Source: Conexibacter sp. S30A1
Lineage (GTDB): Bacteria > Actinomycetota > Thermoleophilia > Solirubrobacterales > Solirubrobacteraceae
Assembly: GCF_023330665.1 (NCBI RefSeq)
Contig: NZ_CP097127.1
Location: 1-64,000 of the forward strand
DNA length: 64,000 nucleotides
Direction of reading: 5' to 3'
Of the stretch, positions 34,739 through 43,732 are shown piece after piece. Made by a program: the position numbers and the translations under genes. The first letter of the stretch is position 1; the number at the start of each line of letters is the position of its first letter. The notes under the pieces are model-generated. The model was not told where the DNA came from and ran no database searches. It worked only from the letters and a program-made list of their open reading frames with translations.

Positions 34739-36866
34739 GCAGCTCACCGAGTCGCGAGTGGCGTCGGTCGGTGTCGGGGGTGCGTGCCGCACGGGCGACC
34801 AGTGCGCGGCTGCCGACGATCACCGTCGCGAGCTTGGCGCGCGTGACCGCGGTGTAGAGCATCTCACGGCGCAGGAAGAAGGCGCCCGCCTGCTCGTGGG
34901 CGACGATCAGCGCGACCGGCAGCTCGATGCCCTGTCCGCGGTGCACCGAGCAGGCGTAGCCCAGCCGCAGGCTCTCGGCCTCCTCGGGCGCCATCCTGAA
35001 GAGCTGCTCGTCGCTGCGCAGTAGCAGCGCCGCCTGCTCGCCGTCTGAGCCTGCGAGCTCGTCCTCGAGGTACAGCACCGTGCCGTTCATCAGACCCTTC
35101 TCGTGCAGGTTGCGGCCGGTCATCATCAGCTTGTCCCCGATCCGCAGCCGACCGGCGCCGACCGGCGGGCCGTGCGGGTTCAGCGCGTCACGCAGGGCGC
35201 TGTTGAGCGCGTCGATCCCGAGCTCGCCGCGGTACACGGGAGCGAAGACCTGGATCTCTGAGACCGGGTCGATCCCATAGTGGGCGGGCAGGCGCTCGGT
35301 GACCAGCGCGACGATCAGCGCGAGCGCCTCGCGGGCATCGGTGCGCTCCATCAAGAACAGGTCCTGGCGCATACCCTCGGCGGGCCGGAACTCGGGCGTC
35401 TCGCCGCGGCGGATCGCGTGCGCGCCCTGGATGATCATGCTGCCGGCCGCCTGGCGGAAGATATGGTTCAGGCGGGTGGTCGGCACGACCCCGGCGCCGA
35501 TCAGGTCCGCAAACGGCTTGCCCGCGCCGACCGGCGCGAGCTGGTCGCAGTCGCCCACCAGCACCACGTGTGTCTGCGCCGCCACGGCGCGCAGCAGCGT
35601 GACCATCAGCTCGAGGTCGGCCATCGAGGACTCGTCGACGATCAAAAGGTCGCAGGCCAGGGGGTCGTCCTCGTCGTGTTCGGGTGCCTCGCCTGGGATC
35701 CAGCCGAGCGCCGAGTGGATCGTCCGGGCCTCCAAGCCGCTTGCTTCGGTCATGCGTCGCGCGGCCCGGCCGGTGGGGGCGACCAGCAGCACGCCCGCCC
35801 GCCGCGACTGCGCCAGCCCGGCGATCGCGCGGATCGTCGCGGTCTTGCCGGTGCCGGGGCCGCCGGTCACCACCGACAGGCGAAAGCGCAGGGCGGCGCG
35901 TACCGCCGCCTCCTGCTCGGCGGTCAGCTCAAGCCCGCCCTGGCCGCCGCTCGGCGTCACGTTCGCCGCCCGGCGGCTCATCGGCGTGTCGGCCTCCTCC
36001 AGCATCGCGAGCACCCGTTCGGCGAGCTCCTGCTCGAGCTCCCACGTGGGCGTCCGGTAGATGAAGTCGCCGTCACGCACCAGCACGCCATCGTCGATGA
36101 GCGTGGTGATCTGATCCTCGTCGGGCAGCTCGCCGAGCAGGTCGCGGGCGGCGCTCAGCAATTGGCCGACGGGCAGGCAGGTGCTCCCCGACCGTCCCTC
36201 CGCCTCCGCGAGCGCATAGACCAGCGCGGCGCCCACACGACCCGGGATCGACTCAACCGAGGTGGCGCCCGCACGGGCGATCCGGTCGGCGACCCGGAAG
36301 CCGACGCCGAACACGCGCGTCAGCTCGTAGGGGTTCTCGGTGATCACGCGGTGGGCGGTGCTCGGGTACTGCTCGCTGATCCGCCGCGCCAGGTAGGCCA
36401 GGCCGTGGGGGGCCAGCAGCATGTGCAACCGGCGCAGCGTGCGCAGCTCGTTCCAGGAGACCGCTGCTTCCTGGGCCCGGAACGGGTTCAGCCCGGCCTG
36501 GCGGAAGGCGGCGGCGGGTTCGGCGTCGATCGCCTCGAGCACGTGCCCGGTCCCGTAGCGCTCGATCAGGCGCTGCGCGCGTGCCTCCCCGATGTTGCGG
36601 ATCCGTCTCAGGTATGAGATCAGCGCGTCGCGATCGTCCGGCGGTAGCGGATCTGCCTGTGCGACCTTGACCTGCTCGCCATAGCGCGGGTCGGTCACCC
36701 AGACCCCCGTGACGTGCGCGCGTTCGCCGCTTTCGAGGTGGCCGAGCGGTCCCACGAGCACGACCGGAGCGCCATCGCAGTCGGCGTCCAGCACCGCGAA
36801 GCCGTTCTCCAGATTGGCAAAGCGCTGCCTGCGGACGGTCACCTCGCCCTCGAAGGGATCAGACAT
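34722..36866 (-). CDS. recD2: RecD2-type DNA helicase (SF1B)
   Basis: A 5'-3' helicase of 714 residues, with no recB/recC nearby, as for the stand-alone RecD2 class. The N-terminal domain (about 1-330) has an OB-like start (VTVRRQRFANLENGFAVL) and helix-hairpin-helix repeats (IRNIGEARAQRLIERYG, VFGVGFRVADRIARAG). Helicase motifs are I VVTGGPGTGKTATIR, II LLIVDESSMADLEL, III VVLVGDCDQLAPVGAGKPF, and VI GYACSVHRGQGIELPV with YTAVTRAK. A SH3-like insert lies before motif VI (LRIGDKLMMTGRN). It probably acts in replication-fork or mismatch repair. No LexA box is visible upstream. Confidence 0.93.
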   Translation of the reverse strand: MSDPFEGEVTVRRQRFANLENGFAVLDADCDGAPVVLVGPLGHLESGERAHVTGVWVTDPRYGEQVKVAQADPLPPDDRDALISYLRRIRNIGEARAQRLIERYGTGHVLEAIDAEPAAAFRQAGLNPFRAQEAAVSWNELRTLRRLHMLLAPHGLAYLARRISEQYPSTAHRVITENPYELTRVFGVGFRVADRIARAGATSVESIPGRVGAALVYALAEAEGRSGSTCLPVGQLLSAARDLLGELPDEDQITTLIDDGVLVRDGDFIYRTPTWELEQELAERVLAMLEEADTPMSRRAANVTPSGGQGGLELTAEQEAAVRAALRFRLSVVTGGPGTGKTATIRAIAGLAQSRRAGVLLVAPTGRAARRMTEASGLEARTIHSALGWIPGEAPEHDEDDPLACDLLIVDESSMADLELMVTLLRAVAAQTHVVLVGDCDQLAPVGAGKPFADLIGAGVVPTTRLNHIFRQAAGSMIIQGAHAIRRGETPEFRPAEGMRQDLFLMERTDAREALALIVALVTERLPAHYGIDPVSEIQVFAPVYRGELGIDALNSALRDALNPHGPPVGAGRLRIGDKLMMTGRNLHEKGLMNGTVLYLEDELAGSDGEQAALLLRSDEQLFRMAPEEAESLRLGYACSVHRGQGIELPVALIVAHEQAGAFFLRREMLYTAVTRAKLATVIVGSRALVARAARTPDTDRRHSRLGELLSVRR

Positions 36867-36925
36867 GAGGATGAACTTAGTGCCCGAACCGACCCAAGCG
36901 GTCGTTTTGTGACGAAAATGGCACG

Positions 36926-37666
36926 ATGATCCGCCACGTCTTTGCGATGCACGTGCCTGCCTTCGGGCGCAGCCTGAAGCTGCCGCTGACGCTTGCCGAC
37001 CTGCGCCGGCCCGGGTTCGCCGCCGCCAGTCCGGTGCACATCCTGCCCGCGGGCGTCGCGACGACGCCGTCGGCCAGCGGGCCGGCGGCGGAGGGTCACG
37101 TGGCGCTCACCTTCGACGACGGACCACACCCCGAGGGCACCCCGCAGGTGCTCGACGTGCTTGCCCAGTTCCAGGCGAAGGCGACCTTCTTCGTGATCGG
37201 CGAGCAGGTCGCCAGGCGGCCAGAGCTGGCCCGGCGGATCCTCGCCGAGGGCCACACCGTCGCGCTGCACGGCTACCTGCACCGTCCGCACCCGACGCGT
37301 CGGGCGCCGGTCTTGGCCGAGGACTTCGCGCGCGGGATCGCTGCGATCGCCGACGCCACCGGCGTCGAGCCGCGTCTGCACCGCCCGCCCTACGGGATCT
37401 ACAGCGCGGCGAGCCTGTGGATCGCGCGCGAGCGCGGGCTGCAGCCGCTTTTGTGGTCGCGCTGGGGCAAGGATTGGCGCAAGGTCAACACGCCCGAGCA
37501 GATCGCCGGGCGGGTGCTCGATAAGCTGCGCGCCGACGATGTGATCCTGCTGCACGACGCCGACTTCTATAGTGCCCGGCGCTCACACCGCCGGACCGTT
37601 GCGGCGCTACCGCTGATCCTCGAGGCGATGCGGTCCGCGCGACTCGCTACCGTAGGGTTGGCGTAA
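36926..37666 (+). CDS. Polysaccharide deacetylase (NodB/CE4 family)
   Basis: A metal-dependent carbohydrate esterase of 246 residues. CE4 motifs are all visible: motif 1 ALTFDDGPHPEGTP (catalytic and metal Asp), motif 2 HTVALHGYLHRPH (metal His pair), motif 3 LHRPPYG, motif 4 LWSRWGKDW and motif 5 DVILLHDAD. There is no obvious signal peptide, so it may be cytoplasmic or exported by another route. It would remove acetyl groups from amino sugars in a surface glycan or glycolipid precursor. It lies 141 bases upstream of the three-domain epimerase/glycosyltransferase fusion, whose last domain resembles a decayed copy of this fold. Confidence 0.88.
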   Translation: MIRHVFAMHVPAFGRSLKLPLTLADLRRPGFAAASPVHILPAGVATTPSASGPAAEGHVALTFDDGPHPEGTPQVLDVLAQFQAKATFFVIGEQVARRPELARRILAEGHTVALHGYLHRPHPTRRAPVLAEDFARGIAAIADATGVEPRLHRPPYGIYSAASLWIARERGLQPLLWSRWGKDWRKVNTPEQIAGRVLDKLRADDVILLHDADFYSARRSHRRTVAALPLILEAMRSARLATVGLA

Positions 37667-37770
37667 GCGGACGGTCCCGGGCTTGGCGCGCTTCGCGATT
37701 GGCTTCCGACATCGCGACACAGATTGGGTTGCAAAGCACCATTTCTGCCCGCCGCTGTACTACCGTCCGC

Positions 37771-37799
37771 TTGACAGCGAGCAAGCGAGCGACAGAGTA
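37771..37799 (+). promoter_or_regulatory. Candidate promoter of the three-domain fusion gene
   Basis: TTGACA (37771-37776) is a perfect -35 hexamer, with a weak -10 candidate about 17 bases later (37794-37799). The predicted transcription start falls within a few bases of the ATG at 37808, which would give a leaderless message. No ribosome binding site is visible before that ATG. Confidence 0.4.
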
Positions 37800-37807
37800 A
37801 TCACACC

Positions 37808-40597
37808 ATGAGAGTCCTGGTCACAGGGGGCGCTGGCTTCATCGGCTCACATGTCGTCGACAAGCTGCGCGTGCATGGGCACGAGCCGGTCATCTACGAC
37901 CTGCGAGCGTCGCCCTGGCCCGAGCACGCGGAGGTCGAGACGGTGCTCGGCCAGGTGACCGACATACGGGCGCTGACAGCGGCGCTCGCCGACTGTGACG
38001 CGGTCGTTCACCTGGCCGGCGTCGCCGACGGTGAGGACATCCACGCCGCGCCCGACGACGCCGAGCAGCTCAACGCCGGCTCCACCGCGGCGGTGCTCGA
38101 GGCCGCGCGGCGGGCCGGGGTCGGACGGGTGGTTTACGGCTCGACGATCGCGGTCTACTCGGACGCCGAGGAGACGACCGTCGCGGAGACGGCGCTGCTG
38201 CCGCCGCCATCGCAGCGACGCGCTGCGACCAGGCTCGTGGGCGAGCTCTACTGCAGGTCCTACCAGGAGCTCCACGGCCTGAGCTATACGATCCTGCGCC
38301 TCGGCATCCCCTACGGACCCCGCGCGCGCGAGGCGGGAGTGATCCCGGCGCTCGTCAACAGCGCCCTGGCGGGCGAGCCGCTCACGGTGTCCGGTGACGG
38401 CTCGCAGTCGCTGCGCCTGGTCTACGTCGAGGACCTCGCCGAGCGGGTTGTGGCCGGCCTGGGCGACATCGCCGAGAACCGCGTCTACAACCTTGCAAGC
38501 GACGAGGGCGTGACGATCAGGCGGATCGCCGAGCTCGTGCAGGAGACGGTGGGCGGCACCCAGATCGCCTTTGGGTCGGCGCGCGCCGGCGATCTGCGCT
38601 CACAGATCGTGCGCTCATACAGGGCGCGCGAGGAGCTTGGTTGGAGCGCGGCCACGCCGATCGCCGAGGGCATCCGCCGCTACGTGGCCTGGCGCCGCGA
38701 GCAGGATGCGGCCGGCGCCAGGCGTGACGACGGGGGGCAGGGCGACATCCTGGTGCCGGGTGGGGCCGAGGCTGGCGAGGTGGTCGCGACCGAGGAGGTC
38801 GAGGCCTGCCCGCGCAAGGTGCTGATCATCTCGGCCGACATCGGTGCCGGCCACGACCTGCCCGCGCGCGCGATCGCACGCGAGTTCAAGCAGGAGGACC
38901 CACAGGCGTTCATCGCCGTCGTCAACGGCCTGCCCGCGATGGGATCGGTCGCGACCGCCGTGTTGCGCGAGAACTCGGCGTTCATGTTCCGCTGGGTGCC
39001 CTGGCTGTTTGACCTGCAGTACCGGCTGTTCATGGACTTCCCGCCGACCCGCTGGCTGGCTTCGCGGATGCTCACGCGCTTCAGCAAACGCGGGCTCTCA
39101 CGCCTGATCAGGGCGCACGAACCCGACATCGTCGTCTCGACCTACCCGGGTACGACCCAGGTGCTCGGCGAAATGCGTCGCACCGGCGAGCTCGACGTGC
39201 CCTGCTACGCCTCCATCACCGACATCGCCGGGTTGCGCTACTGGGCTCACCCCGGAATCGACCTGCACTTCATCTCCCACCCCGAGTCCCAGGCGGAGGT
39301 GGAGCGGATCGCCGGTCCCGGCAGTGTCCGTTGGGCCAAGCCGCCAACGGCGCAGGCGGTGCTCGAGCCGCGTCAGCGCGCGCAGGCGCGTGCGGCGCTT
39401 GACCTCCCGCAGGCGGGGCGGGTGATCGCCGTCTCAGGCGGTGGCTGGGGGGTCGGTGATGTAACAGGTGCGGTGCAGGTGGCGCTCGCAACCGTGCCGG
39501 AGGCCCAGGTACTCTGCCTCTGCGGGCGCAACCTGGAGCTGCGCGAGCGCGTGTCCGCGCGCTTCGCGGGCGAGGAGCGGGTGCGCGTGATGGGCTTTAC
39601 CAACCGCATGGGTGACGTGCTGGCCGCGGCCGATGTGCTGGTCCACTCGAGCGTCGGCCTGACCCTGCTCGAGGCGCTGATCGCCGGCTGCCCGGTGATC
39701 TCCTACGGTTTCGGTTACGGGCACGTGCGGGTCTCAAACCAGGCGCTCGAGGACCACGGGCTGGCGCAGGTGGCCAGGTCCGCCGCCGAGCTCGGGCCGG
39801 CGATCGAGCGGGCGCTGGACGCCGGGGCGCTGCCGGACACGTCGTTTGTGCAGCGCCCGTCAACGGCCGCGCTGATCCTCGGCTCGACACGGCGGATCAA
39901 GCCGCTGCCGGCCTGGCGGGTGCGCGCCGTGCGCACGCTGACGACCACAGCCGCCACCGCCACGGTCGTGTTCACCGCGTTTCTGTCGAGCGTTGCCTAC
40001 GGGCTCGTCTCCTCGCTCGGCGGCGTGGCGCCGGTCACAAACGTGCCGACGCTCAAGCCCCAGGTGGGCGTGATCGTCGAGACCAGCGCCAGCAACGCGC
40101 CCGCGCTCGCACACGACCTGTGGCGCGAGGGCATCCACGTCACCTTCGCCCTGCGCAGCGGGTCGCGGGCCGCGACCGACCGGCTGGCCGATTACGGCGA
40201 CGAGCTGCTGCCGCAGCTGAGCGGCAGCGGCCTGCTCGGCTGGGTGAGGACCAGGGGCGAGCTGCATCGTTTGGAGCGCGAGCTGGGCGTGCGCGGTCTG
40301 GCGCGCCGGCTCGGCTGGGGACGGCGCTTCCTCTACACCTCCAGCGGGCCCAGCGTGATTCAGGTGCTGCTCGGCAACAGCGCCGGCGGCACCTTCGTCG
40401 AGGGCAAGGTCAAGCTAACCAGGCCGGGTGAGCTGCCACGCTCGTTCCATCGCGGCGAGATCGTGCAGATCCGCATCAGCAACCCGCAGGCGGCCTGGCG
40501 CGAGCTGACGGTGCTCGAGCGCGACCTGCGCCGCCGTCACCTGGATGCCGTACGACTCGACACGCTGCTGGCGAGCTCGCCCACGAGCGCGGTCTGA
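37808..40597 (+). CDS. Three-domain envelope protein: epimerase-like + GT28/MGDG-synthase-like glycosyltransferase + membrane span + deacetylase-like domain
   Basis: A 929-residue fusion. Residues 1-305 form an extended-SDR epimerase domain (VLVTGGAGFIGSHVVDKL; ERVVAGLGDIAENRVYNLAS). Where the catalytic Tyr-x-x-x-Lys should stand it reads RAATR, so activity is doubtful. Residues about 335-690 form a GT-B glycosyltransferase like diacylglycerol glucosyltransferase/MGDG synthase (VLIISADIGAGHDLPARAIA, VVSTYPGTTQVLGEM, SGGGWGVGD, GFTNRMGDVLAAADVLVHSSVGLTLLEAL). A membrane span at about 706-737 separates it from a C-terminal domain. That domain matches the deacetylase fold (VGVIVETSASNAPALAHDLWREGIHVTFAL; GEIVQIRISNP) but lacks the Asp-Asp and His metal ligands. 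It probably glycosylates a membrane lipid; the outer domain may bind glycan. Confidence 0.8.
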   Translation: MRVLVTGGAGFIGSHVVDKLRVHGHEPVIYDLRASPWPEHAEVETVLGQVTDIRALTAALADCDAVVHLAGVADGEDIHAAPDDAEQLNAGSTAAVLEAARRAGVGRVVYGSTIAVYSDAEETTVAETALLPPPSQRRAATRLVGELYCRSYQELHGLSYTILRLGIPYGPRAREAGVIPALVNSALAGEPLTVSGDGSQSLRLVYVEDLAERVVAGLGDIAENRVYNLASDEGVTIRRIAELVQETVGGTQIAFGSARAGDLRSQIVRSYRAREELGWSAATPIAEGIRRYVAWRREQDAAGARRDDGGQGDILVPGGAEAGEVVATEEVEACPRKVLIISADIGAGHDLPARAIAREFKQEDPQAFIAVVNGLPAMGSVATAVLRENSAFMFRWVPWLFDLQYRLFMDFPPTRWLASRMLTRFSKRGLSRLIRAHEPDIVVSTYPGTTQVLGEMRRTGELDVPCYASITDIAGLRYWAHPGIDLHFISHPESQAEVERIAGPGSVRWAKPPTAQAVLEPRQRAQARAALDLPQAGRVIAVSGGGWGVGDVTGAVQVALATVPEAQVLCLCGRNLELRERVSARFAGEERVRVMGFTNRMGDVLAAADVLVHSSVGLTLLEALIAGCPVISYGFGYGHVRVSNQALEDHGLAQVARSAAELGPAIERALDAGALPDTSFVQRPSTAALILGSTRRIKPLPAWRVRAVRTLTTTAATATVVFTAFLSSVAYGLVSSLGGVAPVTNVPTLKPQVGVIVETSASNAPALAHDLWREGIHVTFALRSGSRAATDRLADYGDELLPQLSGSGLLGWVRTRGELHRLERELGVRGLARRLGWGRRFLYTSSGPSVIQVLLGNSAGGTFVEGKVKLTRPGELPRSFHRGEIVQIRISNPQAAWRELTVLERDLRRRHLDAVRLDTLLASSPTSAV

Positions 40598-40613
40598 GCG
40601 CGAGCGGCCGCTG

Positions 40614-42023
40614 TCACTGGGTCAGCGAGTCCGTGCCCGTGGTGTAACCGCCGGAGCCGCTGTATACCGGCCCGTCGCCCACGAGCGTTCCGCCCATCGA
40701 GAGGCCGATGTTGTAGCCCTCGACGAAGGTGGTGAGTGGCTTTTTGCCGGCCAGCGAGAGGTTCGCGCCACCGTTGGGCACGAACATGTCGCCGTTCAGC
40801 ACCTGGCTGCCTGCGACCGTCACATCGAGCGCTGTTGAGGAGTTGCCCGTCACGTAGAAGATCGGGTAGTTGGCAGTCGTCGGCTTCGGGACCGAGGCGG
40901 CGCAGTTTGCCGCCGTGTATCCGCCGGTCGCATAGCCGCAGGCGGACAGCACGTCTTTGCCGGCTCCGCTGAACGTGATCGTGCCGCCGACGAACGTGTC
41001 AAAGAGCGTGTCCTTGCCGTTCAGGTCTATCGTGATCGAGCCGTTCCACGTGCTCGGCTGCGCTGGGCTGCCGGTCCCGCTCGCGCAGTAGATGTTGTCG
41101 GTGATGGTGCTGTCCCCGTTGGTGCTGCCGGTCAGGGTGATGTTGGCCCCCGCGTTTGTGCAGAAGCTCGGGTAGCCGGCGAGCGGACCGGCGCTGTTCG
41201 GCAGGCAGGCCGCCTCGCCGGTGCCGCCACAGGCTGGGAAGTCGTTGGCGTAGTTGATCGGATACGGGTAATCGGTGGATGCCTGGGTCGGCGCGCTTGA
41301 CCAGGGATCCTGGCCCGCGTAGGTGACGGTGTTTGAGCAGCCATTCGGTCCGTATGTGGCGGTTCCCAACGACACGTTTCCGTTTGTCGAGCCCGTGAGG
41401 TTCGAGTTGCTGATGATCGTGCCGGTCACGCTCGTGTTGCCATTGTTGGACAGGTTGATCCCGTCGGACTGGCTGGTGCAGATGCTGTTATAGGCGAACA
41501 GGAACCCGCAGGCGATGTTTGACCCGGGGTTGGGGCAATTCTGAAGGCCGCTTCTCCAGGATGCCGTTGACGCGGCCGACTGGGTGGCCTGGTCGATCCC
41601 GAACAGCCTTGCGAAGAACCCGGGCGAGGTTGACGGCGCGGTGACCTGGACCGTACCGGCGCCCGTGTTCACGTTCACCTCAGAGCTTGTGATCGTCAGG
41701 CCGTTGGCGGCGGCGTAGTCGATCGCGACCGTCTGGGCATTGGCGCTGTCCGTCCCGGACGTACAGGCCGGGACGGACGTCTGTGAGCCGTTGATCACCA
41801 TGCTGGTCGGTATCTTGCTCGGATGGGCAAGGCAGTTGGCGGCGGCCAGCGCCGCCGCGTCCGCCACCACCTGATCGTTGTGGCGCTTGACCATCCAGGT
41901 TGCCGTGTCGATGCCGAAGGCGGCCATGCCGAGCAGCACCCCCAACGAGACGATGACGACCACCAGCGACTGGCCGCTGTCCGCTGTCAGTGCTCGCCAG
42001 TAGTCTCGGGCGCGCTCAGCCAT
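40614..42023 (-). CDS. TadG-like (Flp pilus-assembly type) membrane-anchored protein, paralogue 1
   Basis: About 469 residues. The N-terminus has the Tad/TadG signature: a short cytoplasmic part, SGQSLVVVIVSLGVLLGMAAFGIDTATWMVKRHNDQVVADAAALAAAN, with one membrane span (about 18-40). A Ser/Thr/Asn/Gly-rich extracellular part follows, with short beta-strand periodicity (INLSNNGNTSVTGTIISNSNL; TDNIYCASGTG), resembling a right-handed beta-helix. Cysteines are paired along it. The start at 42023 (MAERARDYW) is supported by a GGGGGTCAGG stretch before it. There are no tad ATPase, prepilin or secretin genes in the window. Surface or pilus-related function is inferred. Confidence 0.75.
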   Translation of the reverse strand: MAERARDYWRALTADSGQSLVVVIVSLGVLLGMAAFGIDTATWMVKRHNDQVVADAAALAAANCLAHPSKIPTSMVINGSQTSVPACTSGTDSANAQTVAIDYAAANGLTITSSEVNVNTGAGTVQVTAPSTSPGFFARLFGIDQATQSAASTASWRSGLQNCPNPGSNIACGFLFAYNSICTSQSDGINLSNNGNTSVTGTIISNSNLTGSTNGNVSLGTATYGPNGCSNTVTYAGQDPWSSAPTQASTDYPYPINYANDFPACGGTGEAACLPNSAGPLAGYPSFCTNAGANITLTGSTNGDSTITDNIYCASGTGSPAQPSTWNGSITIDLNGKDTLFDTFVGGTITFSGAGKDVLSACGYATGGYTAANCAASVPKPTTANYPIFYVTGNSSTALDVTVAGSQVLNGDMFVPNGGANLSLAGKKPLTTFVEGYNIGLSMGGTLVGDGPVYSGSGGYTTGTDSLTQ

Positions 42024-42146
42024 ACCTGACCCCCTATATCGGCCACTCACGCGTCGGCTTTAGCCTGGTGGGTTGCTGCTGAACGTTTGATCTAGACGGC
42101 CGGGGGCTGGCGGGGGATGCGCTGGCTCAGCGCCGCGATCCCACGG

Positions 42147-43442
42147 TCACTGCACGAGGGTGTCGGCGAACACGTAGGGGTCGCTTGGACCCGTGCCGAC
42201 AAACTGCCAGTTGTTGCCGCTCACGTTGATGCTGTTGGCCTCGATGAAGCCCGAGCCGTTGTTTCCGCCGAGGTCCACGGTGGCGTTCGGCGCAAAGATG
42301 TAGGCGTTCTCGAGCACGTCGTTGTTGCTGCCCTTGCCGTTGCCCTGGCCCGGATTGAGCTGTACCGTCGTGGTGCCGGTCTCATAGATCCCAAGCTGGT
42401 CGGGCGGCGGGTAGAGCGTGATCCCCTCGCCGTTGAGGTCGACCGTCTGGGCGTAGAGGGTCCCATAGTAGGTGGTGTTGTTGGTGGCCACCGTGATCGT
42501 GCCGTTCGGCGCGCAGAGGATGACCGGCGTGGTGGAGCTGCCGATCGAGCCGGTGACCGTGATGTTGTTGCCGCTGGACGTGATCGCGAGACCAGACGGG
42601 ATAGACTGGCCCACCCCGGCCGTGTATGTGCACTGGGGGGTCGCCGCGGGTGCGACTGGGAAGTAGCAGTTGACGTTGTTGATCGTGCAGGTCGGACTTG
42701 CGTAGTTCACCGGGTAGCTCAGTACGCCGGTCGGCGCGGGGGTGACCGTCGGCGATTTGGCGTTGTTCCCGTTCTGGAGGCTGCTGGAGCATTTACTGTA
42801 CATGCTCAGCGTGTTCAGATTTACCGAGGTGTTGTTGCCTATTTGTCCGGACAGGTCGCCGTTGGAGTGCACGCCATCCAGGGTGGTGTTCCCGTTGAGG
42901 TTCAGGTCGATACCCGTGCCGCCCCCAGTGGTGCACGTGCCGCCAGCAAACAGCGCGTAGGGGCTGCTTCCCGTCTCGTAGCTTGCGACCGCGGTGGCCG
43001 AGATGTTGGGCGGCCCGAAACCGAGTGCGCGCGCGAAGAAGATCGAGCCGGTGGTCGGCACGGTGACGGTGACCGTGGCCGCGCTGGTGTTCACCGTGAC
43101 GGTCGCGTTGTTGCCGTTAAAGCCGTTGTCTGCTACGTACTGGCGGGCGTACCCCGTGGCCGTGGTCACGCTTCCCTGACCGCTGCTGGTGGCCATATAG
43201 TTGGCGGCGGCGAGCGCGGCGGCGTCCGCGGCGACCTGGGCGTGGTGGCGTGTGACGAACCAGCCGGAGACGTCGATCGCCAGCGCTGATACTCCCATGA
43301 TCACTATCAGCGCGAGCACAACCACGACGAGCGACTGCCCGCTCTCGTGGTGGATCGCAGCTTGTATGCGCTTGCGTGTCAAGATTCGTTCCCCGGTGTC
43401 CGACCTCGCGGGCATGGGTGACATCGATAAGCGTATCGGCAT
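42147..43442 (-). CDS. TadG-like membrane-anchored protein, paralogue 2
   Basis: Up to 431 residues, a paralogue of the protein at 40614-42023. SGQSLVVVVLALIVIMGVSALAIDVSGWFVTRHHAQVAADAAALAAAN is the TadG-type anchor. The extracellular part is again Asn/Thr/Gly-rich with beta-helix-like repeats (DLNLNGNTTLDGVHSNGDL; VDLNGEGITLYPP; ATVDLGGNNGSGFIEANSI). A TTG at 43382 (LTRKRIQAAIHHE) with GGGGAA 6 bases ahead would give an N-terminus the same length as in paralogue 1 and may be the true start. The two genes are in tandem, 123 bases apart. An ISKra4-like element lies in the upstream region. Confidence 0.73.
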   Translation of the reverse strand: MPIRLSMSPMPARSDTGERILTRKRIQAAIHHESGQSLVVVVLALIVIMGVSALAIDVSGWFVTRHHAQVAADAAALAAANYMATSSGQGSVTTATGYARQYVADNGFNGNNATVTVNTSAATVTVTVPTTGSIFFARALGFGPPNISATAVASYETGSSPYALFAGGTCTTGGGTGIDLNLNGNTTLDGVHSNGDLSGQIGNNTSVNLNTLSMYSKCSSSLQNGNNAKSPTVTPAPTGVLSYPVNYASPTCTINNVNCYFPVAPAATPQCTYTAGVGQSIPSGLAITSSGNNITVTGSIGSSTTPVILCAPNGTITVATNNTTYYGTLYAQTVDLNGEGITLYPPPDQLGIYETGTTTVQLNPGQGNGKGSNNDVLENAYIFAPNATVDLGGNNGSGFIEANSINVSGNNWQFVGTGPSDPYVFADTLVQ

Positions 43443-43482
43443 CACACCAGCTGTGGTAAAGGACTAAATACTTTCGTCCACA

Positions 43483-43491
43483 AAAGCATAT
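43483..43491. repeat. Target-site duplication, left copy
   Basis: AAAGCATAT directly abuts the GGG-starting terminal inverted repeat and is repeated at 45272-45280 on the other side of the element. Confidence 0.85.
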
Positions 43492-43511
43492 GGGTGCGGC
43501 TCGTCTGAGGG
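43492..43511 (+). repeat. Left terminal inverted repeat of the ISKra4-like element
   Basis: GGGTGCGGCTCGTCTGAGGG, matched without mismatch by the reverse complement of 45252-45271. Confidence 0.9.
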
Positions 43512-43732
43512 ACGGTGTGGCGCGGTGGAGTCGGCGCGTAGGAGTGGTCCGGGGGGGAGCCGGCAGGGGACGCAGAGAGGGCGCCGAAAGGAGGCGTTGT
43601 CTATGCAACGTCGACCTTGGAGGTCTCCGTGCTCGCCTCGTTTGGCGCCCTTGCCGATGCACTTTACGTGTCGGCGGTCGTTCTCCTGCTTGGGCAGAGG
43701 GCTGTGCATCACTGTCGCGGTGGGGGGCGGCG

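Noticed and set aside
35280..36617. Plus-strand open frame of 445 codons opposite recD2
   Set aside because: Shadow of the recD2 helicase gene, with no family features and no ribosome binding site.
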